A DNA stretch of 64,000 bases. It comes from Thermus antranikianii DSM 12462. Lineage in GTDB: Bacteria; Deinococcota; Deinococci; Deinococcales; Thermaceae. Both the position numbers and the translations under genes were made by a program. The DNA lies in contig NZ_AUIW01000002.1 in the NCBI RefSeq assembly GCF_000423905.1, positions 1 to 64,000 on the forward strand, in the 5' to 3' direction. Positions 43,969 to 52,079 of the stretch are shown here, one piece after another. Position 1 is the stretch's first letter. Each line of letters starts with the position of its first letter. The notes beneath the pieces were generated by a model that saw only the letters and a list, made by a program, of their open reading frames with translations, searched no databases and had not been told where the DNA came from.

Positions 43969-44345
43969 GGCACGTACACCACCGTTTCCAAGGTCATTCG
44001 GGGCCTATTTGCGGGTACCTCAAGGGTTATCCGGTAGGCCCTTGGGTTGCTGACACCCGTTGTGCAGTTCAGGGAGGTTCCGTTGAGGGAGCACGGGATG
44101 TACTGGCACGAGGCGCTGGTGCCTCCTAAGGAGAGGGTCTGGGTGCAACGGCCAGGAATGGAGGTGGGGTTTGCCCTCAGTGTCTCCAGGAAGTTTTGCG
44201 CTTCCCGCACCATGGCCTGGGTAATTCGTCCCTGGGCGGAGGCTCGCAGGCTGGTGATCTGCAAACCGGTGAAGGCCAGAAGCACGATGGCGAGCACCCC
44301 GATGGCCAGGATCACTTCTAGAAGGGTAAGTCCTTGGGCACGCAT
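43965..44345 (-). CDS. Minor pilin, PilV-like (PilA2-type)
   Basis: A 126-residue pseudopilin with MRAQG|LTLLEVILAIGVLAIVLL. Its position between a GspH-like and a PilW-like gene and its sequence (QAMVREAQNFLETLRANP) fit PilV. Cysteines in RCTQTL, ASCQYIPC and NCTTG suggest disulfides. It corresponds by position to Thermus pilA2. Confidence 0.8.
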   Translation of the reverse strand: MRAQGLTLLEVILAIGVLAIVLLAFTGLQITSLRASAQGRITQAMVREAQNFLETLRANPTSIPGRCTQTLSLGGTSASCQYIPCSLNGTSLNCTTGVSNPRAYRITLEVPANRPRMTLETVVYVP

Positions 44346-44353
44346 ACTTCACC

Positions 44354-44755
44354 TCAGTGGATGCGCCCACTGGCCTCCAAGGTGAGGGAGCGGGTTCGGT
44401 TCCCCATGGCTAGGGTGAACTCCTTCTTGGTTTCATCACCGGGACGTCCCAGGGCGTTGAGGGTAAAGGAACCTGGGACTGGAGCCTGGAGGGTGGCCCC
44501 GTAGTTTTGAGGACGGAAGCGGGCCAGGGTCTGACTTCCCACCTTCACCAGGAGCTCCCCGTTCGCCATTTCCACGGTGACGGCATCCCCCCGGCGGATG
44601 GCCTCGGTGCGAGCGGTTTGGAGGGCTTTTTGCAGCTCCGTGGCCGCCGCCTGGAGGCGGTATGCAGGAGCAAAGTTGCTGTAGCCCAGGAGACCCACCA
44701 CCGCAAGGATGCCGAGGACCACCAAGAGCTCAAGCAGGGAAAAGCCAGACCTCAT
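44354..44755 (-). CDS. Minor pilin, GspH/FimT-like
   Basis: A 133-residue pseudopilin with the leader MRSG|FSLLELLVVLGILAVVGL and the GspH block LQKALQTARTEAIRRGDAVT. It ends with TRSLTLEASGRIH, as in FimT proteins. It may correspond to Thermus pilA1. It starts 52 bases after the previous pilin gene and 8 bases before the next. Confidence 0.8.
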   Translation of the reverse strand: MRSGFSLLELLVVLGILAVVGLLGYSNFAPAYRLQAAATELQKALQTARTEAIRRGDAVTVEMANGELLVKVGSQTLARFRPQNYGATLQAPVPGSFTLNALGRPGDETKKEFTLAMGNRTRSLTLEASGRIH

Positions 44756-44807
44756 CGCTTCCCACTATGAGGCCAGAGGAGGGGGAGCACATCCCCCGTT
44801 TGGGGGA

Positions 44808-45269
44808 TTAGCACTGGCCTCCTGGAGATTCCCGCACCCGACCTGCCAAGCTGAGACAGAGGGCGGTGGCGTGGCCAGCGGTGCGCACCACCAGCCTGGC
44901 CCCGGTGTTCAGTTGCCCCAGAGCGTTAAAGCGCAGGCCGGGGTGGAAGCCGGAGCGAAGCTCTAGGGTGGAGCTTTGCAGGATTAAGGTGCGCAAGGGA
45001 GCCTCGTTTGGATCACAGTCGCTATTGTGGTTCGTATCCAGGCAGGCTAGGAGGCGGTTTTCCTGCCCATGGGGTTGCACCACGGCCACCATGGTTCCCC
45101 GCCGGATGGCCTCGGTGCGGGCACCTTGGAGGAAGGCACGGGTTTCAGAAACGGCCGCCCGGTGGCGGTAAACGCTGGCTTGAAGGGTGCCGGGGAGGAA
45201 TAGAAAGACCACGCCAAGGAGGGCCAGGACCACCAGGAGTTCCAACAAGGTAAACCCCCGCATCCTCAT
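44808..45269 (-). CDS. Minor pilin, GspH/FimT-like (first gene of operon)
   Basis: A 153-residue pseudopilin: FTLLELLVVLALLGVVFLFL, then the GspH block ETRAFLQGARTEAIRRGTMV, and a cysteine pair (CLDTNHNSDCDP). It is a second GspH-like protein next to the 133-residue one, so the operon carries two. TATACT on the minus strand (45278-45283) lies 8 bases before the ATG, suggesting a near-leaderless transcript. The ATG at 45263 is an alternative start. Confidence 0.8.
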   Translation of the reverse strand: MRMRGFTLLELLVVLALLGVVFLFLPGTLQASVYRHRAAVSETRAFLQGARTEAIRRGTMVAVVQPHGQENRLLACLDTNHNSDCDPNEAPLRTLILQSSTLELRSGFHPGLRFNALGQLNTGARLVVRTAGHATALCLSLAGRVRESPGGQC

Positions 45270-45277
45270 CTGGGGGC

Positions 45278-45323
45278 AGTATACCTGGCGCTACGTCTTT
45301 GCCTGGGCACGAAGAGGTATGAT
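45278..45323. promoter_or_regulatory. Divergent -10 boxes for pilin operon and thiolase
   Basis: The minus-strand -10 TATACT is at 45278-45283 and the plus-strand -10 TATGAT at 45318-45323, each 7-9 bases from its start codon. Clear -35 boxes are not seen. Both transcripts are predicted to be leaderless or nearly so. Confidence 0.5.
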
Positions 45324-45329
45324 GTCCCC

Positions 45330-46520
45330 ATGCCTGAGGTCTATATCGTATCCGCGGTGCGCACCCCTATCGGGAAGTTTGGGGGGGCGCTTAAGGACGT
45401 GAGCCCGGTGGAGCTGGGGGCCCATGCCATGCGGGCAGCCTTGGCCCGGGCGGGGGTGGAGGGGAAGGAGTTGGACCTCTACGTCTTTGGCAACGTGCTG
45501 AGAGCCGGGCACGGGCAGCTCCTTCCCCGGCAGGCGGCCCTGAGGGCGGGCATCCCCAAGGAGGTGGACGGGTACCAGGTGGACATGGTCTGCGCCTCGG
45601 GGATGATGGCGGTCTTAAACGCCTTCCAGTTCCTGCGCACGGGGGAGGCCCACCTGGTCCTCGCCGGGGGGATGGAGTCCATGAGCCAGGCGGGCTTCTA
45701 CCTCTCCCACCGGGCAAGGTGGGGGTACAAGTTCCTCATGGGGGCGCCGGAAGGGCTAGCGGACATCCTCCTTCGGGATGGGCTCTCTGACCCCTTCACG
45801 GGAGAGGCCATGGGGGAGCAGGCGGAGCGCCTGGCCCAGGACCACGGGGTGGGCCGGGAGGAGGTGGACGAGGCCGCTTACCTCTCCCATAAGCGGGCCT
45901 GGGAGGCCACGGAGGGGGGCCTCTTCGCCTGGGAGATCGCCCCCCTGGAGCTCCCCGGGAAGAAGGGCCCGGTGGTGGTGGAAAGGGACGAGGGGATCCG
46001 CCCCGAGACCACCCCGGAGTCCCTCGCCGCCCTCAGGCCCGCCTTCAAGAAGGACGGGATCCTCACCGCGGGGAACTCCAGCCAGATCTCCGACGGGGCG
46101 GCGGCGCTTCTCCTCGCCTCGGAGGAGGCGGTGCGGGCCCACGGGCTTAGACCCATCGCCAAGGTATTGGGCGGGGCCTGGGCCGCCGGGGAACCCTGGC
46201 GCTTCCCCGAGGCCCCCATCCCCGCGGCCAAGCGGCTTCTGGACCGGCTCGGCCTGCGGGTTACGGACTTTGGCCTCTTTGAGAACAACGAGGCCTTCGC
46301 CCTCAATAACGTCCTTTTCCACCGCCTCCTGGGGGTGCCCTACGAGAGGCTCAACGTCTTCGGGGGGGCGGTGGCCCTAGGCCACCCCATTGGGGCAAGC
46401 GGGGCGAGGATCCTGGTCACCCTCCTCAACGCCCTAAGGGTGAAGGAAGAGGAGCGGGGCCTCGCCGCCATCTGCCACGGGACCGGGGGGTCGGTGGCGG
46501 TGGCGGTGGAGCGGGTCTAG
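45330..46520 (+). CDS. Acetyl-CoA acetyltransferase (thiolase)
   Basis: A 396-residue thiolase. The nucleophile Cys lies in VDMVCASGMMAVLNAF. The second part has ENNEAFALNN, ALGHPIGASGARI with the catalytic His, and CHGTGGSVAVAVE, where most bacterial enzymes have C.GGG. The altered last motif suggests a distinct subgroup, possibly with another chain-length choice. It condenses or cleaves acyl-CoA. It is transcribed alone, divergently from the pilin operon, and ends at a hairpin repeat. Confidence 0.9.
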   Translation: MPEVYIVSAVRTPIGKFGGALKDVSPVELGAHAMRAALARAGVEGKELDLYVFGNVLRAGHGQLLPRQAALRAGIPKEVDGYQVDMVCASGMMAVLNAFQFLRTGEAHLVLAGGMESMSQAGFYLSHRARWGYKFLMGAPEGLADILLRDGLSDPFTGEAMGEQAERLAQDHGVGREEVDEAAYLSHKRAWEATEGGLFAWEIAPLELPGKKGPVVVERDEGIRPETTPESLAALRPAFKKDGILTAGNSSQISDGAAALLLASEEAVRAHGLRPIAKVLGGAWAAGEPWRFPEAPIPAAKRLLDRLGLRVTDFGLFENNEAFALNNVLFHRLLGVPYERLNVFGGAVALGHPIGASGARILVTLLNALRVKEEERGLAAICHGTGGSVAVAVERV

Positions 46521-46526
46521 CACCAA

Positions 46527-46559
46527 CCCACCCTGGCGAAGCCAGGGTGGGGGCCCCGG
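46527..46559 (+). repeat. Dispersed hairpin repeat, copy B
   Basis: CCCACCCTGGC, loop GAA and GCCAGGGTGGG form an exact 11-bp stem 7 bases after the thiolase stop, followed by GGGCCCCGG. It matches copy A at 21859-21892. It may act as a terminator or REP-like element. Confidence 0.6.
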
Positions 46560-46621
46560 TGGGGTAAGCCCCAAGCTGGCGCAGTCAAGGGGCGCCGGAT
46601 CGTAAGAAAGGCCCTGGGGAT

Positions 46622-46930
46622 CTAGACCAGGCCGTCTAGGTCGATGGCCTCGAGGTGAAAGGCCTCGAGGGCCACGCTGAAGCCCCCCTGGCTGGCCAGG
46701 AAGCGGGCGGCTTCCCGTAGGGTTTCCTCCACCCAGCCGGGATCGTTTCCCAGGAGGCTCAGGCCCACCACCTCAAAGCCCCAGGCGTCCAGGCCGTAAA
46801 GCCTGGCGGCGGAAACGGGAAAGCGGGCCTTGACCCGTTCCAGGGCGGGCTTGATCAGGGCCCTTTTTTCCTTAAGGCTCCTTGCCGGGGTTTCCAGCCG
46901 GGCGCTGTAGAGGCCGAGGTAGGCTTTCAT
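46622..46930 (-). CDS. DUF503 (YlxP-like) protein
   Basis: A 102-residue protein starting MKAYLGLYSARLETPARSLK, with KEKRALIKPALERVKARFPV, the DUF503 block. YlxP-family proteins are linked to ribosome assembly or translation in other bacteria; the exact role is unknown. Here it follows HepT-MntA on the same strand after a 56-base gap. Confidence 0.85.
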   Translation of the reverse strand: MKAYLGLYSARLETPARSLKEKRALIKPALERVKARFPVSAARLYGLDAWGFEVVGLSLLGNDPGWVEETLREAARFLASQGGFSVALEAFHLEAIDLDGLV

Positions 46931-46986
46931 GGCAGGGACGCCGCCAGCGTCAAGAACAGTTTGCGGTAGGCTGTGCCTTGGTGCAA

Positions 46987-47346
46987 CTATGATCCCTTTT
47001 CCTCTTCCGCCAGGATGGCTTCCAGCTGCTGGATGAGGACAGGTATGTCTTTTTGGGCGATGGCAGCGACGATTTCCATATCTACGTCAAAGTATTCATG
47101 GATAAGCCGGTTGCGCAGGCCAGCGATGCTACGCCAGGGGACATGAGGGTACCGGCCCTGTAACTCAGGGGAAAGGCCCTTGGCTGCTTCCCCTAGGATT
47201 TCCAGAAGGCGGACCACGGCCAAGGCAGTTATGTCCTCGGGGGCCAAGGCTGCGAGGTCTACATGGAGGGACAGCTCCCGGATTCTCTTGGCGGCGTCAA
47301 GCATGTGGAGAAGGCGGGCCTGGTCAGAGAGCCTGGCCTTCCTCAT
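46987..47346 (-). CDS. hepT: HepT-like toxin (DUF86)
   Basis: A 119-residue HEPN-domain protein. The catalytic motif RX4HXY is present as RNRLIHEYF. LHMLDAAKRIRELS and AVVRLLEILGEAAKGLSPEL are family blocks. HepT is an RNase toxin neutralised by MntA, which AMPylates it. It overlaps mntA by 23 bases, the usual gene pairing. All key residues are intact, so the pair is probably active. Confidence 0.88.
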   Translation of the reverse strand: MRKARLSDQARLLHMLDAAKRIRELSLHVDLAALAPEDITALAVVRLLEILGEAAKGLSPELQGRYPHVPWRSIAGLRNRLIHEYFDVDMEIVAAIAQKDIPVLIQQLEAILAEEEKGS

Positions 47347-47635
47347 AGAGGGGTTTGGCCTCCTTTAGGACCTCCTCGCGGAAGTGGCGGCTCAGGCTCT
47401 TCGCCGTATGGAGGTCTACCCGTCTGCCAAAGAGGCGGGAAAGTTCCTCCTCTAAGCGGATAAAGTCTAGGCCGGGCACCTGCCCAGGGTAGAACTCCAC
47501 CAGGAGATCCAGGTCGCTTTGTTCGTCCGCTTCGCCCCGGGCAAAGGAACCGAACACCCAAAGGCGCCGCACGCCGTAGCGGCGGCACACTTGGGCAAGG
47601 GCCTCGAGGCTAGGGCTTAAGACTTCCTGGGCCAC
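47324..47635 (-). CDS. mntA: MntA-like nucleotidyltransferase antitoxin
   Basis: A 103-residue minimal nucleotidyltransferase. WVFGSFARGEADEQSDLDLL carries the GSX10DXD motif, and FGRRVDLHTAKSL has the third Asp. It adds AMP to HepT near the RX4HXY site in characterised pairs, blocking the toxin. It begins 9 bases before the bamA stop region and on the same strand, so it may be read through from bamA. Confidence 0.88.
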   Translation of the reverse strand: MAQEVLSPSLEALAQVCRRYGVRRLWVFGSFARGEADEQSDLDLLVEFYPGQVPGLDFIRLEEELSRLFGRRVDLHTAKSLSRHFREEVLKEAKPLYEEGQAL

Positions 47636-47644
47636 AAGCCCATT

Positions 47645-50107
47645 CTAGAACATGGGCCCGATGCGGAAGTGAAGCCTTCCCGTGGGGCTTTCCGGGCTGA
47701 AGGCGTAGTCCAGGCGCAGGGAGGGAAGAAGGGCCCCGAAGAGGTCCAGGTCCAGCTGGAAGCCCAGGCCCGCCCCCCACTTCACCCCGCCGGTGTTGTC
47801 GGCAAGCCCCAGGTCGGCGAAGAGGATCCCGTAGAGGTTCGTGCCTCCCTGGGGGGAGAGGTTGAAGTTGTAGCGGTACTCCACGCTGGCCGTGGCGAAG
47901 GAAAGCCCTCCGTACTTGCGGTCCTCGTAGCCCCTGAGGAGGAAGGCCTCGGCCCCACCCCCGGAGAGGAAGAAGCGCTCGCTTTCCGGGGGAAAGCCCA
48001 AGAGGGTGCCGGCGGAGAGGCGGAAGGCCAGGGCCTGCCGCTTCTCCTGGTCCAGGCCGTAGTAGGTCTTGCCTGTGGCCACCAGGGGCACGAAGAAGCT
48101 CCGCCCCCCCGTGTCGGGGAAGGAAAGACCGAGGCCGGTGCTGAGGCCCGCCTCGTACCCCTGGGTGCGGAAGCGGGGGTTGTCCACGTCCGTGTAGGTG
48201 ACGCCGGTGTCCAGCCTCAGGGTCCAGCCGGGGGTGGGGAGGAGGCTTTGCGCCAGGGCGGGGTTCTTGTACCCGGTATTGTCGCAGTACTTGGGGTCGC
48301 TGGAGCCAGCGGCGGGGTCGCAGGGGGCGTTGGGATCAAAGACCTCGAGGGCATACGCCGACCGCCTGGCGGAAAGCCCCAGGGATAGGCGCAGGTTTTC
48401 CAACTCCTGGGAGAAGGGACGGGAAAGGGAGAACCCAATGCCGGTGCGCCTTTCCGTGTACTCCCAGCCGGTGTCCGTGCTGCCGTCCAGGAGCTTGTTG
48501 TTGCCGATGGGGGTGGAGAAGAGGCTGAAGGAAAGGCTGGTGCGCACTTCCTTAAGGTCCCAGTAGTCCAGGTAGAGCCAGGGGATGGCGTAGCTGACCG
48601 AGAGGGAGAGGTTGTCCTTAGCGTCGTTCTGGATAAAGGCCAAGTCTGCTCCCACCTGGTGCGCCAGACCAAAGAGGTTGATCTCCTTAAAGGAGACGCT
48701 TCCCGACCACCCCTCCAAGGAGCTCCAGCCCAAGGCGGGTTGGAAGAGCCCGGTGCGGGCCTCCTTCAGGGAGAGGGCCACCACCACCTCATCCTCCTTT
48801 TCTCCAGGGGCCAGGCGCACCCCAGGAGGCTCGGAGAGAAGCCCCGTGGCCATGAGGCGAGCGATACCCTGGCGTAGGGCGGCCACCCTGAAGAGGCTCC
48901 CTGGCTTGGGAAGCTCCCTCAGGATCACCTCCTCCTGGGTGCGGTGGTCCCCCTGCCACTCCAGGCGGTAGCCCCCGATCTTGAGCTCCAGCACTTGCAG
49001 GCGGAAAACGCCTTCCTGGAAGCCAAAGCGCACGTCGGCCACCTCGTAGCCGTTTTCCTGGTAGTAGCTGGCGAGGCGCCGGGCGTCCTCCTGGGCGAGG
49101 GCGGGGGTGTAGACCTCCCCCGGCCTTAGGCGGAGGAGGGCCAGGAGGGTTTCCGTGGGGAAGGCGGTGTTGCCCCTGATCTCCACCCGCTCGATCACCC
49201 CGCCTTCCGGGCCGAGAGCTAGCTCCACCGCCACCCCTTCCCCCTCGGGGGTGAGGTTGAAGTTCACCACCCGGGAAAGCTTTTTGGAAAGCGCCTGTAC
49301 CCCTTCCAGAAGGAGGTCGTAGCGGAGGTAGTCCCCTACCCGTAAGGGAAAGCCGGTGAGGTCCAGGCCTTCCCCTTTTATGCGCACCACCTTAAGCTCC
49401 CGCACCGCCACGGTGAGGAGGCCGTCCTCGAGGCGGCTTCCCTGGGGATCGGGGCCGCTAAAGCGGTAGCCCGCTTTTTCGTAGCGGGCGGCGAGAGCCC
49501 TTAAGGCCTCCTGGTATTTGGCGAAGTCAAAGGGGCCCTTGAGGGGCTCCAGGGTCTTTAGGAGTTCGGCCTCGGGTAGAAGGCTCACCCCTGTAAGGCG
49601 GACCTCCTTCACCTCCGGGCTTTCCTCCACCCGGAAGGTGAGGGCCATCTTGCCCGCCTCCTCCTTGGCCTCCACCTCCACCTTGGGGGAGAAGGGGAAG
49701 CCATTCTGCCGGTAGGCCTCGGCCAGGGCTTTGGCGGCCTCCCCGGCCCGGATGGGGTTATAGGTGGCCTCCGGGCCGATGGCGAAGTTCTGTTCCAGAA
49801 AGCGCAGGAGGGCCTCTTGGGGGAAGGCCTTGCCCTCCACCCTCACCTGGCCGATGGGGGGGTAGGGAGTGAGGCGGACCCAGAGGACATCCCCTTCCAG
49901 CCGGACCTCCACCTGCTGGAAGTAGCCGGTGGCCAGAATGGCCTTCCTGGCCTCCTCGAGGTCCCCTGGCTCATCCCCTGCGCCGAAGGGCAAAGCAGCC
50001 CGGGCCAGGGCCTGGAGGACGGGGTCGCCTCCCTCCACCGCCACCTCGCGGATGGGGGCTGCCAGGGCCAGAAGGCCCAGGAACGCCAGGGCAAAAAGCC
50101 GCTTCAT
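47645..50107 (-). CDS. bamA: Outer-membrane assembly protein BamA/Omp85
   Basis: An 820-residue Omp85 protein. A signal peptide (residues 1-18) is followed by POTRA repeats (about 20-440, for example VRLTGVSLLPEAELLKTLEP and VEIRGNTAFPTETLLALLRL). The beta barrel ends in LRLDYAFSPESPTGRLHFRI and a C-terminal Phe, as outer-membrane proteins do. It inserts barrel proteins into the outer membrane. The start MKRLFALAF is chosen because it begins the signal peptide; a longer frame upstream is not coding. tamB lies 4.5 kb away. Confidence 0.95.
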   Translation of the reverse strand: MKRLFALAFLGLLALAAPIREVAVEGGDPVLQALARAALPFGAGDEPGDLEEARKAILATGYFQQVEVRLEGDVLWVRLTPYPPIGQVRVEGKAFPQEALLRFLEQNFAIGPEATYNPIRAGEAAKALAEAYRQNGFPFSPKVEVEAKEEAGKMALTFRVEESPEVKEVRLTGVSLLPEAELLKTLEPLKGPFDFAKYQEALRALAARYEKAGYRFSGPDPQGSRLEDGLLTVAVRELKVVRIKGEGLDLTGFPLRVGDYLRYDLLLEGVQALSKKLSRVVNFNLTPEGEGVAVELALGPEGGVIERVEIRGNTAFPTETLLALLRLRPGEVYTPALAQEDARRLASYYQENGYEVADVRFGFQEGVFRLQVLELKIGGYRLEWQGDHRTQEEVILRELPKPGSLFRVAALRQGIARLMATGLLSEPPGVRLAPGEKEDEVVVALSLKEARTGLFQPALGWSSLEGWSGSVSFKEINLFGLAHQVGADLAFIQNDAKDNLSLSVSYAIPWLYLDYWDLKEVRTSLSFSLFSTPIGNNKLLDGSTDTGWEYTERRTGIGFSLSRPFSQELENLRLSLGLSARRSAYALEVFDPNAPCDPAAGSSDPKYCDNTGYKNPALAQSLLPTPGWTLRLDTGVTYTDVDNPRFRTQGYEAGLSTGLGLSFPDTGGRSFFVPLVATGKTYYGLDQEKRQALAFRLSAGTLLGFPPESERFFLSGGGAEAFLLRGYEDRKYGGLSFATASVEYRYNFNLSPQGGTNLYGILFADLGLADNTGGVKWGAGLGFQLDLDLFGALLPSLRLDYAFSPESPTGRLHFRIGPMF

Positions 50108-50161
50108 GGCCGAAAGCTTACCAGAGGTGGGTGAAGAGGGCGTGAGAGTAGAATGTTCGTC

Positions 50162-50980
50162 ATGGAAGTCTACGACAAGATCCAGGAGGCCGTGGCCTAC
50201 ATCCGCTCCAAGACCGGGTTTGTGCCGGAGGTGGGGATCGTCCTTGGCTCGGGGCTTGGCCCCTTGGCGGAGGAGGTGGCCAAGGAGGCGGAGATCCCTT
50301 ATGGGGAGATCCCCCACTTTCCCCTTTCCACCGCCCCCGGGCATGCGGGGAGGCTGATTCTAGGGGAGCTTGAAGGCAAGCGGGTTCTGGTCTACCAAGG
50401 CCGGGTCCACTACTACGAGGGCTATAGCGCCGAGGAGGTGGTCTTCCCCGTGCGGGTGGGGTATTTCCTGGGGGCCAAGACCTTCATCCTCACCTCGGCG
50501 GCGGGAGGGCTTAACCCCAGGTTCCAGGCCGGGGGGATCATGCTCCACCTGGACTACATCAACTTCGCCGGGACCAATCCCCTTAGGGGGAAAAACGACG
50601 AGCGCCTGGGCCCCCGCTTCCCCGTGATGTTCGAGGCCTATGACCCGGGTCTCATCGAGCTGGCCCGTAAGGTGGCCAGGAAGCAGGACCTCCACCTCTT
50701 TGAGGGGGTCTACGCCTGGTTCATGGGACCCAGCTTCGCCAGCCGGGCCGAGCTGAAGGTGCTCAGGGATCTTGGGGCCGATGCCATCGGGATGTCCACG
50801 GTTCCCGAGGTTATCGCCTTAAGGCACCTGGGGGCCAGGGTCCTGGGCCTTTCCACCATCACGGACATGGCGGTGCCGGAAAGGGAGCACCACGCCACGG
50901 AGGAGGAGGTCCTGGCGGTGGCGGCCAAGACCGGGCCCATCTTCCGCCGCTTCGTGCGGGGTATCCTGGCCGAGCTTTAG
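50162..50980 (+). CDS. punA: Purine nucleoside phosphorylase
   Basis: A 272-residue trimeric-type PNP that splits inosine and guanosine with phosphate. GIVLGSGLGPLAEEV and GRVHYYEGYSAEEVVFPVRV bind phosphate. AYDPGLIELAR and GPSFASRAELKVLRDLGADA lie in the base pocket, and VIALRHLGARVLGLSTITD near the end is typical. A -10-like TAGAAT spans 50149-50154, so an ATG at 50153 falls inside the promoter; the ATG at 50162 is preferred as a leaderless start. It is divergent from bamA and followed 3 bases later by yggS. Confidence 0.93.
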   Translation: MEVYDKIQEAVAYIRSKTGFVPEVGIVLGSGLGPLAEEVAKEAEIPYGEIPHFPLSTAPGHAGRLILGELEGKRVLVYQGRVHYYEGYSAEEVVFPVRVGYFLGAKTFILTSAAGGLNPRFQAGGIMLHLDYINFAGTNPLRGKNDERLGPRFPVMFEAYDPGLIELARKVARKQDLHLFEGVYAWFMGPSFASRAELKVLRDLGADAIGMSTVPEVIALRHLGARVLGLSTITDMAVPEREHHATEEEVLAVAAKTGPIFRRFVRGILAEL

Positions 50981-50983
50981 GCC

Positions 50984-51619
50984 ATGGGGCTTCCTGAGGT
51001 CCTCGAGGCCATGGAGGCCGCCTGCCGCCGCGCGGGGCGGGATCCCAGGGAGGTGCGCCTGGTGGCGGTAACCAAGGGAAGGAGCGTGGAGGAGATCAGG
51101 GAGAAGGTCCTCCGCTACGGTTCCTTCCCCCTGGGGGAAAGCCGGGTACAGGAGGCCTTGAAGAAGATGGAGCTTCTAGGGGCGGAGTGGCACCTCGTCG
51201 GTCCCTTACAGCGCAATAAGGCCAAGTTCGCCCCCCGGTTTGCCCTCATCCACTCCCTGGACTCCCTTCGCCTGGCGGAGGCCCTGGATCGGGTGGGGGA
51301 GAAGCAGGGGGTAAAGCTTAGGGTTCTGGTGGAGGTGAACCTGGGCCGGGAGCCCCAGAAGCACGGGTTTTTGGAGGAGGAACTGCCCGAGGCCCTGGCC
51401 CGGGTGCGGGAGATGGCGCACCTGGAGGTCCTGGGCCTCATGACCGTGCCCCCGATGGGCCCTGAGGCCGTGGTCCGCCCCATCTTCCGGAGGCTTTCGG
51501 AGCTCGCCGACCGCTATGGCCTTCCCGAGCGCTCCATGGGCATGTCGGACGATTTCCCCATCGCCATCGAGGAGGGGGCCACCATGGTGCGGGTGGGCCG
51601 TGCGCTTTTTGTAGACTGA
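50984..51619 (+). CDS. yggS: YggS-family pyridoxal-phosphate homeostasis protein
   Basis: A 211-residue PLP-binding barrel. VAVTKGRSVEEIREKV has the PLP lysine, LPLGESRVQEALKK-like sequence follows, LVGPLQRNKAK is the family hallmark, and SMGMSDDFPIAIEEGATMVR binds the phosphate. It keeps free PLP in balance. It sits between punA and divIVA, a common position near cell-division genes. Confidence 0.94.
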   Translation: MGLPEVLEAMEAACRRAGRDPREVRLVAVTKGRSVEEIREKVLRYGSFPLGESRVQEALKKMELLGAEWHLVGPLQRNKAKFAPRFALIHSLDSLRLAEALDRVGEKQGVKLRVLVEVNLGREPQKHGFLEEELPEALARVREMAHLEVLGLMTVPPMGPEAVVRPIFRRLSELADRYGLPERSMGMSDDFPIAIEEGATMVRVGRALFVD

Positions 51620-51626
51620 GGTGCAC

Positions 51627-52079
51627 ATGGACCTAACTCCCTTGGATGTTCGCTACCAGGAGTTTCCCACCGGGCTTCGCGGCTACCGGAAGGAGGCGGT
51701 GAGGAGCTATTTGGCCCGGGTGGCCGAGGTCATGGAGGGCCTCATCCAGGAGAATGAGGGACTTAAGGAAAGGCTTAGGGCGCTGGAGGAGGAAGTGGCC
51801 CGCCTGAAGGAGGCGGAAGGGGAGTTAAAGCGGGCGGTGGTGGCGGCGGAGCGCATCGCCCGCGAGCTCAAGGCCCAGGCGGAACGGGAGGCGGAGCTGA
51901 TCAGGAAGGAGGCCCTGGCGGCCAAGGACCAGGTGCTCAAGGAGGCGGCGGAGGAGCTTAAGCGCTTGAAGGGGGAGGTGGAGCGGGCTAAGCAGGAGAA
52001 GGCCCTTTTCGTGGCGCAACTCAAGGCCCTTTTGCAGGGGTACCTGGACTCCTTGAGGCATCTGGAGGGGGGTTCCTGA
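51627..52079 (+). CDS. divIVA: DivIVA-like coiled-coil protein
   Basis: A 150-residue protein. LTPLDVRYQEFPTGLRGYRK is the DivIVA N-terminal membrane-binding motif, and the rest is one long coiled coil. DivIVA marks curved membranes and recruits division or growth proteins. The ATG at 51627 has TGAGGTG close upstream and is preferred over GTG 51621. Its 3' end overlaps the convergent DUF218 gene by 59 bases. Confidence 0.88.
   Translation: MDLTPLDVRYQEFPTGLRGYRKEAVRSYLARVAEVMEGLIQENEGLKERLRALEEEVARLKEAEGELKRAVVAAERIARELKAQAEREAELIRKEALAAKDQVLKEAAEELKRLKGEVERAKQEKALFVAQLKALLQGYLDSLRHLEGGS

Noticed and set aside
40007-47635. A defence island (Uma2, toxin remnant, MntA-HepT)
   Set aside because: These genes are separated by trpS/scpA, the pilin cluster, thiolase and DUF503, with no nuclease-helicase, restriction or phage-defence genes between them.
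50108-50344. Longer N-terminus for BamA
   Set aside because: The extra 79 codons overlap punA on the other strand and precede an obvious signal peptide.
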